Source: Knoxdaviesia capensis (lineage: Eukaryota > Ascomycota > Sordariomycetes > Microascales > Gondwanamycetaceae). Taken from it: a DNA stretch of 64,000 bases. The position numbers were made by a program, and so were the translations under genes. Positions 26,055-36,595 of this stretch are shown piece by piece (positions within the stretch are counted from its first letter, which is position 1; every line of letters starts with the position of its first letter). The stretch lies in NCBI GenBank assembly GCA_001510575.1, contig LNGK01000010.1, positions 1,115,825-1,179,824 of the forward strand. The letters are read 5' to 3'. Under the pieces are notes generated by a model that ran no database searches, was not told the DNA's origin, and was given only the letters and a program-made list of their open reading frames with translations.

Positions 26055-27983
26055 CGGCGAGAGGGGAGCGAGCGTTGTGTCAAGCTCAACGAGGCGTCTC
26101 CCCGGCGCGAACTGGGATTGGCCGGTGGAAGCATGAAGACTTGATGCCCCCCTGAACAAAAAATGCCCGATTGAAGAAGATCCAGAAAGAGAAAGGGCGA
26201 CAGGGGGGAAGACTTTCTGGACTTCACGTCCGGTGGTATACTGGCGTTTGTCTGCAAAAGTGCGATTTGCCGAGAGAGCAGACGAGTAGATTCCATCATA
26301 GGCCAACGCGGTCGTTTGTAAAAGGAGATGGTTCCTAACGTGGACTTGTGTCGAGCGGTATAGCGGTGTGGAAAAGCGCGGTTAATGCGGTGGTGTTTGT
26401 ATATGCACATCAACATATGAGTTACACGGGCGATCTTCTGACTGGTGATCTTTGGGATATCTCCAGTGCAGTTGTACCCTTTCGCTGTGATATGTGCAGT
26501 AAGTGTACATCCAAGTCGCAGCCAGCAAAAGATTCAACTGCCGTCATTTCGCTTCTCGGCTCCCCAGGCTGGTAATCTTCACGGGAAGGTGCAGATCGGG
26601 TCGCTCCTGCCTCAACACAACCAACCGCCCCCTCAAAAACCGACTACCGCCATGCCTAACCCTAAGCACTCAACGTTAAAAAGCCAACTTCACCAAGTCT
26701 TTCTCTTCTTTTCTTTTGTTTCGTTTGTTTCCTCTTTTGGAGAATTTTGCCCCCTTTCTAACAGAGTGTTCGGTCGGGTTGTTTCATCTCACCACGTTAC
26801 AGCCGGCGAGAGCAAATCACAGGTGAATTTGCCGTTCTCTGGTTCGATTTGTCGCGTTTGCCTCTTTTTGTTCCTTTTTGGGCTGGCCCCCGGTCTGGAT
26901 GTGCGTGCGTGCTGGTGGTTGGCGCGTGCATAAAGGAGGGAGTGTGGTGGGAATACGCCACGACGAACTGCACAAGGTCCACCGAGCATGGATAATGGAG
27001 CTGTGTGAAGAATGCAGAAGAGGAGTACTAGAGTGTATATGGAACCGGAAAAAGAAAAAGGAAAAAAAGAGTGTGATCGCTGACAAGTCTTCTCTATCCC
27101 CCCAGTCCTGTAACACGGTGCTCTTCTTTTTTTTCTCCACGAATGCAACCACCCAGCCGGAGATATCTGGTTGGCCCATGGCGATCGTTTGGGTGTTGCA
27201 GCGTGTGGTGTGTCCGGCCATGTTTGGTTCCTGGTTTCTTTTCTTCTTCCTGTCCATTCCTGGGGCCCTCCCCCACCACCGCCGCCCATCCAATCAAACC
27301 CGCAGACTCACCCGATCTACCACTGTCTGATACATTGCGTTGTTTGTCCAGGGCCTCGCCTGCAAAGTCTCGGAGTCGTGGACTTTGTTTGGATGCGAAG
27401 CAAAGATGCAATGTTGCTTTTGCTGGTCGATGAGTCAAGCTGCGCACCGCGTATATACGGGATCTCCACAACGCGAAAGTCTGGCTGGGGGAGGCAGAGA
27501 AGAACAAGTGATCCAAGGGGATACTACAAGCCATGGCCGACAATCTTTGGCGGGTGGTGACTCTGTGGAAGGTTACATCATGTACTGGAATGTCCAGATC
27601 AGCACAGGGGTTGTGGATGGGATGCAGGGGAGGGGCAGAAGCGTGAAGAAACAGAAAAAAAAAGAAAACGCCTACCCGATCAAGCAGAATTATGCGCCGT
27701 CGTCATCACCGGCGGCTTGTGCAGTGCTTTTTTTCGGCCTGATCTCTCTCGCATTCGCTCGGGTTTCCTTGTCCACTGCCTTCTCCTTCTGCCCCAGGTC
27801 GCTTAGGGAGAGGCCCTGCCCTGCCCCCAGATACCGTGGCCGGCCACCAGGCCCTCAGAGGCCCCTGTGTCTTTCTCTGATTCTTCGATCTTGAATACTG
27901 GCTGGCTCCTCTCTTTTCGGATCCTGGCTGACGTTGAGGCCCAGCAGGAGGGCGCTGACTGTGAAGGTGTTCATGTTATCGGC

Positions 27984-28012
<29 letters not shown>
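27984..28012. repeat. CA dinucleotide microsatellite
   Basis: About 14 uninterrupted CA units in the gene-poor region. Confidence 0.9.
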
Positions 28013-28014
<2 letters not shown>

Positions 28015-28623
28015 CTACCGAGCTGCCTCCCGTGGACCACCCACCCCTGAACCCTGGCCTGGTTTTTTTCTCTCCTTGCCCGCGCATCACAAACCCTCTT
28101 CTGGCCCCGGGCCAAGATCCCGATGTGTTCGTTTAAGACTGAGTGAACACACCAGACAGACCTCTTGGGGAGGCCCCAGTTCGTACGAGATGGTACTGTG
28201 TACCTGGAATGCGCATGACATCGTGGTAGAAGATGTTTGTATCTCGTACCCAGCGGACCGACCACCCACTTACACCCCAACTTACTTACACTGGGCCCGA
28301 GATTCAGTGCTGGGATTCGGCCCTGTGTGTCTAACACCAGCTGCAGGTCTCCCTACACTATGTACTGTGCTGGGGACAGACAGGCCTGACCTTACACTTG
28401 CAGCCACTCGGTATCCTGGCGTTGAACGTCTCTCTCTCACGCCCACATACTTCACACATACTCACTCTCGGTCTCTCAGCCTACGCCTCTCTCTCTCTCT
28501 CTCTTGCTGGGTTGATGTCTTGGTGTGGGTGTCTTGCCCGGTCTCTGGCCCCTCCTATTCGCCTTCTCCTCCTCCTCCCCCCCTCACACTCTCTCCCTCC
28601 TCTCCCATTCTGTGTGGTCGATG

Positions 28624-30288
28624 CCTTACCCTCTCCGAACGAACGTACATACTACTCGAACTCCTCCCTCCCTTCCATTGCCGGCCGGGAACATTCTTAT
28701 AACCCGCATTCCTCGCCGTTTAAATTCCTTCACTTCTACTCTCTTTCCTTTTTTTTCTCTTCTCTCTATCTCTTCACTTCTCATCTCTTCCTCCCTCCAT
28801 TTCTTTCCTGTGTGGTATTACCCTGGCTGGTGTGCAATTTATTCCTGTTCTTCCTGTTCATACAAACTGTTCTCATATTCTTTCATATCTTCACTCCCTT
28901 GAGTATACTCTCCTTTTTTAGCTTTCGACTGCATCTTGTCAGATCTACATTCCATTCCTTCCCCTGCCACTTACACGCACGCACTCACACCACCACATCC
29001 GCCATCCACAAACATTACACTAACACTTACACACACATCTCTTTCTCCTCTTCTTCCTTGTTGACCAAGGTTGTTCTCTGTGTCTGGTTGAGCTTGTGAG
29101 CTTGTGAGCCCTCTTTCTTCTTTCTGCCCTTGGCAATTCTGCACTTTTTTTAGACATTCCTTTCACTTGCTGCCACCAGGAATAGCTTCATAGCCATCTT
29201 TTTTCTTTCTCTTCTTCCCCCCCCTTTTTTGATGTGTGACTGGCTCAACCATCACTTCACTCCCTCAACCTTCTCAAGTCTTTGATAGACTCCAAGATCT
29301 GCTACACTACTTATCGGTTGACTCGATATCTTCAAAGAAAACAAGAAACCACACCGAAACAAAGCAATTTATTCTCTTTGGTATAGAACCAAACAAACCA
29401 ACATAAAAATCTTCAAAGGAATCATCCCCTTAGACCACCGATTGCAACAATCATTTCTTTGCTTGGCCCATTGTTCTGGATTAACTGTCCCCCTTTCACC
29501 CACCACAAAAGAAACAGCCTTGCAGCTTTATTGTTCCTTTGCCTCGGCTTTGACAAGACCTTCTAAGTCTTTTTATCCTTGGGAAACAATCCATTGTGAT
29601 TCTTGTGAGAAGTGAGTATCTCCTCCTTTCTTGGACCTTCCAAGCCTGTCAGAGTTACTTGTTCTGGACTGTTTGGGAGAGTTGCTCAAGGCTCTTTTGG
29701 GCAGTGTTTCCCTCTCTTTGAAACATCATCGGGGACTGTGTTCCTGGTGTATAAAACACCCTGGGTTTCTGCTTCTGGCTCTGCTCAAGATCCTGTCAAA
29801 CCCAACCTTCACACATTTCACACATCTCACCTACATTTCTTCCATTCCTGACCCTATCCCTTGCCCGAATTCTTCATCACCACGCACATTCTTAGGACCA
29901 TCGTTCTTTTTCCAACGTGGGAGGAGAAGCATTCAGTAACACCAAAAAAAGAACCAGAAAAAAAGTCCATTGCTAACATCATATTTGTGGGAGTCAACAG
30001 AAAAAAAAACAAAGGTTCCCCCAGCCTTCGTTCAGAATTCAGTCCTTTTTTGGTTGCCAGCCATTTGGTCTTGTGTGTTGTTGGAAGGTATTTCAACCTT
30101 CGAGGCCGCGGTTCCTGTTCAAAATAAACCCAAGAAAACCAACATCAACAACAACAACCTCCCCAAAACACAACACCTGTCCTGTGTTTTATTTTCTGTT
30201 CTGCTTCTTCCTCTCTTGTTTTTTTTTTCTTCCTTCTTTCACCTCACAACTCTTTCTCTCCCTTACCCACCCACCCACTACCTCGAAA
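28624..30288 (+). promoter_or_regulatory. Probable long 5' leader and promoter of the AA11 LPMO gene, almost devoid of ATG
   Basis: In 1,665 nt only one ATG occurs (29232). The 1,054 nt from 29235 to the LPMO start contain none in any frame, although about ten would be expected from base composition. The proximal part is CT- then A-rich, as in fungal leaders. TATAAAA sits at 29750-29756 inside a GGTGT/ACACC inverted repeat and could mark a second, proximal promoter. A GTGAGT donor-like site at about 29611 may indicate leader splicing. The start and structure of the transcript are inference. Confidence 0.5.
29232..29285 (+). other. Single upstream ORF, 17 residues, in the LPMO leader
   Basis: ATG to TGA encodes MCDWLNHHFTPSTFSSL, followed at once by TAG in frame. 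It is the only ATG in the 1.66 kb before the LPMO start and ends 1,003 nt before it, far enough for reinitiation. Whether it is transcribed or translated is unknown. Confidence 0.4.
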
Positions 30289-31566
30289 ATGAAGTTCACC
30301 GCCATCGTTCTCGCCGGCCTGGCTGCCGTCAGCCAAGTCTCGGCTCACATGGAGATGATCTACCCTCCCCCCCTGCGTTCCAAGTACAATCCGTTCAGCG
30401 GCGACAACATCGACTACAGCATGACCAGCCCGCTCAGCGCCTCGGGCTCCGACTTCCCCTGCAAGGGCACTCTGGGCCTGCTGGGCACCAAGGCCGCCAC
30501 CGCCGTGGCCGAGTGGCTCCCGGGCCAGACCTACAACATGACCATTGCCGGCGGCGCGTCCCACGGCGGCGGCAGCTGCCAGGCCTCGCTGTCGTTTGAC
30601 TCCGGAAAGACCTTCCAGGTCATCCACAGCTACGTAGGCAACTGCCCCCTCCAGGGCACCTCCAGCTTCGACTTCACCGTGCCCGCCGACACCCCGACCG
30701 GCGAGGCCCTGTTTGCCTGGACCTGGTACAACCGCATCGGCAACCGCGAGATGTACATGAACTGCGCCTCGATCCTCATCTCGCCCGCCGCCGGTGCCGC
30801 CAAGGCTGCTGCCGTGACCTTCACTGCCCGCCCCAACATCTTCGAGGCCAACATTGGCAACGGCTGCAGCACTCTTGAAACCAAGGATGTGGTGTTCCCC
30901 AACCCTGGCCCCGAGGTCAGCAACGACTCGTCCGACACCGCCCAGCCGGTTGGCTCGTGCGCCGCGGCTGTCAACCCCCCTGCCGCCGATCCCGCCCCGT
31001 CGGTTTCGTCGGCCCCTGCCCCGGTCCCCACCACCACCGCTGCCCCGATCGAGGCTCCCAAGCCTACCGCCATCTCGACCTCCACGCGTCCTGCGGCTAC
31101 TCTGTAAGTACCTCTCTCTGTTCAAGTTTTTTTTCTTCTTTTGTGTGTTTGTTGTTATTTACACGTGATATATGTGTCTGTTCAAAAGCTAACCAAAATC
31201 CTTTTCCCCTCCAGTCCCGGTGGCGTCTTCCGGCCCATTGAGTCTAGCACCACTCCCACCCCGGTGGTCGCCCCCACCCCCACGGCCGCCACGCCGACGA
31301 CCCTGGTCACCGTGACCGCACAGCCCTCGGCCACGGCCCCGGCCGCCTCGGCGCCCGCCTCGTCCCAGCCCGTGACCGCGCAGATCACGCCCGGCACCCC
31401 TTGCTCGGCCGAGGGCCAGTGGAACTGCATCGACGACGGCGCCGCTTTCCAGCGCTGCGCCTCGGGCATGTGGTCGCAGTCTATCAAGATGCCGGTGTCG
31501 CTGCAGTGCAAGCCCGGCTTCTCGGACGACCTGGTGGTTGAGCGCAAGCCGACCCGCATGTTCTAA
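30289..31566 (+). CDS. Secreted lytic polysaccharide monooxygenase, family AA11, with C-terminal X278-like module
   Basis: Two exons, 30289-31103 and 31215-31566 (388 residues; the phase-2 junction gives LPGGVFRP). The signal peptide MKFTAIVLAGLAAVSQVSA is followed by HMEMIYPPPLRSKYNPF, so cleavage would expose His20 as the N-terminal copper ligand. The second histidine is His92 in SHGGGSCQ, and NREMYMNC lies in the conserved core near the expected axial Tyr. ASGSDFPCKG, FAWTWYNRIGNREMYMN and VVFPNPGPEV are typical of AA11 chitin-active copper enzymes. A Pro/Thr/Ala linker (about 255-325) leads to a Cys-containing module (CSAEGQWNCIDDGAAFQRC) resembling X278, thought to bind chitin. Likely role: oxidative chitin cleavage outside the cell or cell-wall remodelling. 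The family call is firm; the substrate is inferred. Confidence 0.92.
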
Positions 31567-32742
31567 ACGAGCTTAGCAGCAACAAAGCCCTCTGTTGGTA
31601 AACAAAAACCTACCTTTGGTAGTGGGTTTCCAACCTTGGGTTCCTTCTTTGGTGGACAAGTGATTCTTCATCCTTGCTCTGCCCCCCCTTTTCTCATTGC
31701 TTTTCTCTGCTCTTAGTTCATTGCATGGCTTGTTTTCTAGTTCGGCTGCTTGATATCTCCTGGGTTTTTTTTCTCTTTTTCTTCTTCTTCATGGTTTCAT
31801 GGGTCCCTGCATGTTTGCATTTCAAGGTTTTCGGGTTTCTGGTTTTTTTATATCTCATGAGGGGTGGAACCGATAGGATAAGGAAGTGTCCTTACAGAAG
31901 GAAGAAGAAAAGATTGATGATGAGGGATGAGCAGAAGTGTGTTTGTGTGTTTTCATGATTCAGGATGCTACGATGGAAGGATGATGATGATGGGAAGACC
32001 TTCTTTTCTGTGGATGACTTTTTCTTAGTCGGGCTGTTCATACATGGCGTGGATTCCAGGTGTTTTTTTTTTCTTTTCAGGTCTTCATTCCTCCTTTCTC
32101 TACACATTCACAATTACTTTTTACTTATTTGGGCTGGTCCCTGCTTATTATGTGTGCATGCATATGCATTCGTGAAGATTCTGTCGGTGTGTCCTTTGTC
32201 TCTTTGTCCTCTTGATTAGGGCGGCTGTTTGTGATCTATTGTTCCTGGCTTTGGCCTCTCTGCCTATATAGGCACTTGGGCATGTATAATGAGGTCATAT
32301 GGTGTAGAAAATGTAAAGTGTAGTGAGACTTTGATTAAATCCTACCGGTCATGCACTCTTTAGATTGAGTGCATGTAGAAGAGGGTGGGCTTTCTTCCGT
32401 GTAAGTCAAGTTTCTAAACTAGGGTTACACCCCACCAAACCCTAATATCAGAAACTGGTCACGTGACAGACCGTATATTCCTTTGCTGGCGTTTGATCCA
32501 GACGTGCAGATCCATCATGCTCCAGAACTTCAAATTCGCACCATCCCTCAATATCCAACTGCATTGATTTGTTTCTTCGTATGCCTTCTTTTTCTCTCTT
32601 ACCCCCTCTTTCTCAATTAGCAACATCCCGAATACAAGCATCCTCGAATCTGTTCTGCGCCATACTATGAATCCCCGCCCTCGGCGACCCTCCTGAGCTC
32701 TCCGCGATCCCTGAGCACCGACGACAGTAAGCCTCCCACACA
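31567..32742. promoter_or_regulatory. LPMO 3' flank and SEC6 promoter with telobox-like and E-box sites
   Basis: Near 32418-32446 an inverted pair CTAGGGTTA and AAACCCTAAT is followed at 32459-32467 by TCACGTGAC, all about 280-325 bp before the SEC6 start. TTAGGG-type sites are bound by Tbf1-like factors and CACGTGA by Cbf1-like factors in fungi; occupancy here is inference. No gene was seen in the spacer. Confidence 0.55.
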
Positions 32743-35004
32743 ATGGAGGCGGGAGCGACACCAAAACTGTCGCAGTTGTTACGGCACCCGGATGACCTCG
32801 ACAAGATCTCGGCGCTGCGGCAGGAATTCACACGCAAGAAGTCGGCCATCGATGGCCGGCTGCGCAGCGGGCTGCGCGAGCAGCTGGAGACCACCCAGGC
32901 CGGCATGAGCGGACTCACGGACGCGCAGAAGGCGGTGCAGATGATCAAGGAGGAGATGATCAAGATCGACCGGCTGTGCTCGGAGTCGCAGAACATGATC
33001 AAAGACCTCGAGGCCATCAACCTGGTGTCGCAGGCCCACCGCAACTTCACGGCGGTGGAGAAGATGCGCACCAACATCGAGTCGTTTAACGACCGGCTCG
33101 CCACGGTGGAGACGATGCTGCGGCAGGACGACGACGACCAGGAGAACATGCCGAACCTGCTGCCGCTGCATTACGAAATCACCCAACTGCGCAACATCCG
33201 CGATGACGCCATGGAGCAGATCGAGCGAGCCGAGGACCCGAGCCTCAAGTCGACGCTGGAGGATTACTTTGAGCGGCTGGACGATACCATCGAGTGGTTC
33301 GACGAGCACGTCGGCCTGCTGGCTGTGAACTTGATAAACCTCGTGGTCAACGACAACAACGGCCTGGTGGTGCGCTTTGCGCTGGTGATTGCGGCCGAGG
33401 AGAAGAGCGACCAGCGCGTGCTGGCGCTGCAGGAGGCGCTGCGCGATCACCGCGAGATGGCCACGCGCTTCCAGGGCATCACCGACGGCGCCAAGACGGT
33501 GCGCGGGTACAAGGAGAAGTTCCTCGAGGCCATCAAGGTGGCGGCCGAGCAGCAGTTCGACCAGACGCGGCAGGAGTTCATGGAGGACCCGACGAAGCTG
33601 GACAAGATCTTCAAGTGGTTCTTCAACAACCTCAACGCCGTCAAGGTGGGCATGGTGCCGCTGATGCCCAAGAAGTGGAAGATTCTCAATACCTACGGCG
33701 AGATCTACCATACTCTGATGCACGACTTCCTCATCGGCATCATCGACGACCCGGAGGTGACGTCGGCCATTACGCTGCAGATTGTCGGCTGGCCCGAGAA
33801 GTACTACAAGAAGATGGGCAAGCTGGGGTTCCGCCAGGAGGACCTGCAGCCGCATGTGGTGGATTCCCGCGAGCAGGACCTGGTGCGGGACTTCCGCCAG
33901 CTGATCATCAAGTATCTCGACGAGTGGATCGACCGCATCTTCAAGCAGGAGACCAAGGACTTCTCGGAGCGGGTGGTCGAAGGGTCCAACCTGGACCAGG
34001 ACGAGTTCGGCTTCTTCCGCACGCGCAACCTGGTCGACCTGTGGCGCATGCTGCGCGAGCAGATCGACGCGGCGGCCAACTCGCAGCGCACCGACGTGAT
34101 GGAGGGGGTGGTCGACGCAGTGTTCCTGCGGCTGCGCACGCGGCAGCAGTCGTGGCAGCGCATGCTGGACGACGAAGCCACGCGCTACGAGACCAACAAG
34201 GACATGGAGCTGGAAGGGTTCCAGCAGCTGCAGGACTGGCTGGTGGCGACGGCGAACGACCAGATTGCGTGCGTCGACGACAGCGAGGAGGAGAACCGGC
34301 TGGCGTACCTGTCGAGCTTCCGGCAGAAGTTCGAGCCGCTGGTGACGCCGACGTACCTGGAGCGGGCGGACGGCGAGCTGGATGCGCTGCGCGACGGCTA
34401 CGTCGACTTCAGCACGTGGTGCATCAACCGCTTCGTGCAGCTGATCTTCGCGGTCGACTTCAAGGCGGTGATGCCGGACTTCTTCACGCCGAAGTGGTAC
34501 ACGGCCACGGCGATGAAGCAGATTGTCGTGACCTTTGAGGAGTACGTCGGCGACTACCGGCAGGTGCTGCACCGGTCGCTGGTCGACATCTTCGTGGAGA
34601 TGTTCGCCGACGAGCTGCTGGTGCGCTACCTCTCGGCGGTGCGCAACCGGGGCGCCAAGTTCCGGCGGGCGGACCCGTTCAGCGACAAGCTGTTCAACGA
34701 CGTGTCGACGGCGTTCGAGTACTTCGCCGTGCTGCCGCAGAGCGCGGACGTGGCGGCGTCGATCAAGCAGACGTGGCGCGTCATCGAGATGTTCCTCGCG
34801 CTGCTCACGTGCGAGAAGGACGCCGTGGCCAACGCCTTCGAGGCGTTCAAGCGCGCCTACTGGGACGTGCAGATCGGGTGGGTCGAGGCGGTGCTGCGCG
34901 CGCGCGACGACTTTGAGCGCGCGATGCTGAACGATGTCAAGGCGCGGGCCGCGCAGATCGAGGTTGTGCGCGGGCCGGAGACGATTATGGGCAAGGTGAA
35001 GTGA
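32743..35004 (+). CDS. SEC6: Exocyst complex subunit SEC6 (EXOC3)
   Basis: Single exon, 753 residues, close to yeast Sec6. The N-terminal third is helical (PKLSQLLRHPDDLDKISALR, IKDLEAINLVSQAHRNF, NIESFNDRLATVETML). The rest has Sec6 blocks such as FKWFFNNLNAVKVGMVPLMP, LNTYGEIYHTLMHDFLIGII, NRFVQLIFAVDFKAVMPDFF, FEEYVGDYRQVLHRSLVDIF and the C-terminal PETIMGKVK. Sec6 is a core CATCHR-fold subunit of the exocyst, which tethers secretory vesicles to the plasma membrane at hyphal tips. Codon use is very GC-rich, so long open frames occur by chance on the other frames. The start is the first ATG of the frame, preceded by a plausible leader. Confidence 0.96.
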   Translation: MEAGATPKLSQLLRHPDDLDKISALRQEFTRKKSAIDGRLRSGLREQLETTQAGMSGLTDAQKAVQMIKEEMIKIDRLCSESQNMIKDLEAINLVSQAHRNFTAVEKMRTNIESFNDRLATVETMLRQDDDDQENMPNLLPLHYEITQLRNIRDDAMEQIERAEDPSLKSTLEDYFERLDDTIEWFDEHVGLLAVNLINLVVNDNNGLVVRFALVIAAEEKSDQRVLALQEALRDHREMATRFQGITDGAKTVRGYKEKFLEAIKVAAEQQFDQTRQEFMEDPTKLDKIFKWFFNNLNAVKVGMVPLMPKKWKILNTYGEIYHTLMHDFLIGIIDDPEVTSAITLQIVGWPEKYYKKMGKLGFRQEDLQPHVVDSREQDLVRDFRQLIIKYLDEWIDRIFKQETKDFSERVVEGSNLDQDEFGFFRTRNLVDLWRMLREQIDAAANSQRTDVMEGVVDAVFLRLRTRQQSWQRMLDDEATRYETNKDMELEGFQQLQDWLVATANDQIACVDDSEEENRLAYLSSFRQKFEPLVTPTYLERADGELDALRDGYVDFSTWCINRFVQLIFAVDFKAVMPDFFTPKWYTATAMKQIVVTFEEYVGDYRQVLHRSLVDIFVEMFADELLVRYLSAVRNRGAKFRRADPFSDKLFNDVSTAFEYFAVLPQSADVAASIKQTWRVIEMFLALLTCEKDAVANAFEAFKRAYWDVQIGWVEAVLRARDDFERAMLNDVKARAAQIEVVRGPETIMGKVK

Positions 35005-36595
35005 GGCTGGTTTTGGTGGTTCGTTTGTTGCTGAGTGGGCTTTTGGGGACGCGGTTGGTGAGTGAGCAGCGTCGAATGTGGTAATGAAGTTATGTCTCCT
35101 CCGGTTTTTCTTCTTTTGGCTCTTATTTCTTCGCCTGTTTGAGCTTCCTTCGTTCTGTGTATTTCTTCCTTGGGCACTTTATTGGATTCTGGAGTTCTCC
35201 CCTTTCAGGTGGTTCGTTCGTTTGTTCCGTGAATTTAGGGTCTGACCCTAGGACACAGGGTTAAACCCGCAAATACGGGGGTAATTTTCAGCTCGTATTC
35301 ACCCACCCCTAAAAATGCCAGCACACATGGCAGTTGCACAAGAGACGGATAGAGGGCATCATTTTTCAAACTGAAGCACACACATTGAATGCAGGCCAGC
35401 AGGGTTTTTTTTTTTTAATTTTTTTTTTAATTTTTTTTAATTTTTAGTTTTTTGCTCCTTTTGCGTCATGCACAAACCACGCATATCTCGCGTGTCACAC
35501 AAGTTGCTTTTTGTCACTATGGTGTGGAGGTGGCAAACGGAATTAAGCTGCTAAATGCACCTCTCTCCCTGTTTGCATTCAGGACCTCAGGGTCGGCAGC
35601 GGCAATTTCGTCACTTTTTGGCCCAGCCAACTGGGCATGATGATACGATAGTAAAAGTCAAAGTAAAGGAAAGCAAAAGAAAATCTGCAGTGAACACACA
35701 GTAAACAGGATATGCATCTATCAGATACGCAGCAACAGATATTCAGTTATCCGGTGTTGCCGTTTCGCGGTCTTCCTCCCCCAGCGCCAAGCAGCCAATC
35801 ACAGCCGTGGACAGCCGCGAGACACCCAGCCAAGATAAAATCCACAGCAGCAAAAATCAAAATTACGTACCTTCCCAATACTGCGAGGCCAGCCTCTCCC
35901 AACTTCCCGTTTCTTTGCACATCCTGGAATATCCTGCATTCTTCCCTTTTTTCCCCATCATCACCAGCTTCATTTCTTAATCTTCAATCCTGCGGCTCCT
36001 TTTCTTCCTTCCTCCATCCCCAGCAACTGATTGTTGTCTTTTGTCTTCTCTTTTTTCTTGGTCGTTCTTGTTCGCATTCTCTTCCTGGTATTCTTTTTTC
36101 TCATCCTCTTTTTTTTGGTGTAAGCTCCCTCTCTGCCTCCTTGAACTTCCTGCGATTGTGTCATTGTCACCACTATCTCCCTCTACCTGGGATATGTGCT
36201 GGAGGCTTGTTGATCAGCCTGTTTACTGTCTTTGTGGCTCTTGTTGATGCCCTTTCATGCTTTATCTTATCTGACACTGCCTGGACATCACGTTAACTAA
36301 TAAATCATTCTCCCTGTCCAGGAACTCCATTACAGCGTTGAATCCTCCCCCCTCGACTCTCTTTCTCTCCCCCTACGTCTGTTTTGTTTCTCTCCATCTG
36401 AGATCGCCATCCGTTCAATCGATCACTGTCTTGAAGGAAAAGGGAACAAGCCCATAAAATCGAGATAAATCAAAGAGCTGGAGGAGGATTGAATTGACTC
36501 TCCAGTCCTCTCTTCGTCCTTTCTTTTTCCCTTCTTCTTCCCCTCTTGTTTACGACCACTGGTTTCTTGGCTCTTGCGCCTAATCCATCATCACC
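35005..36595. other. Intergenic SEC6-EDE1 with a T-rich tract and CT-rich EDE1 leader
   Basis: GAATTTAGGG, CCCTAG and CAGGGTTAAACCC lie at 35232-35268. Runs of T (13, 10, 8, then 5) separated by AA occupy about 35407-35448. From about 35,930 the sequence becomes pyrimidine-rich and contains several ATGs, so the EDE1 leader is probably spliced or starts late. No gene was recognised. Confidence 0.5.

Larger units (their letters stand above)
21980..28620. other. Gene-poor region of about 6.6 kb
   Basis: No ORF on either strand has a recognisable domain or plausible exon structure. The sequence is rich in poly-T/CT runs (near 22709-22740, 24138-24172, 25270-25305 and 25708-25748), GT-rich stretches (24220-24262, 24717-24733) and a CA microsatellite. 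Open frames of 150-310 codons translate into Phe/Ser/Arg-rich low complexity and are not believed. It may hold regulatory DNA or noncoding transcripts for the LPMO gene. Confidence 0.5.

Noticed and set aside
26789..27560. Overlapping 130-166-codon frames on both strands
   Set aside because: Several frames open at once with low-complexity translations; not coding-like.
32779..34572. 597-codon minus-strand frame, and a 414-codon plus-strand frame at 33294-34538
   Set aside because: Both overlap the clear SEC6 frame and arise from its GC-rich codon bias; no domains.
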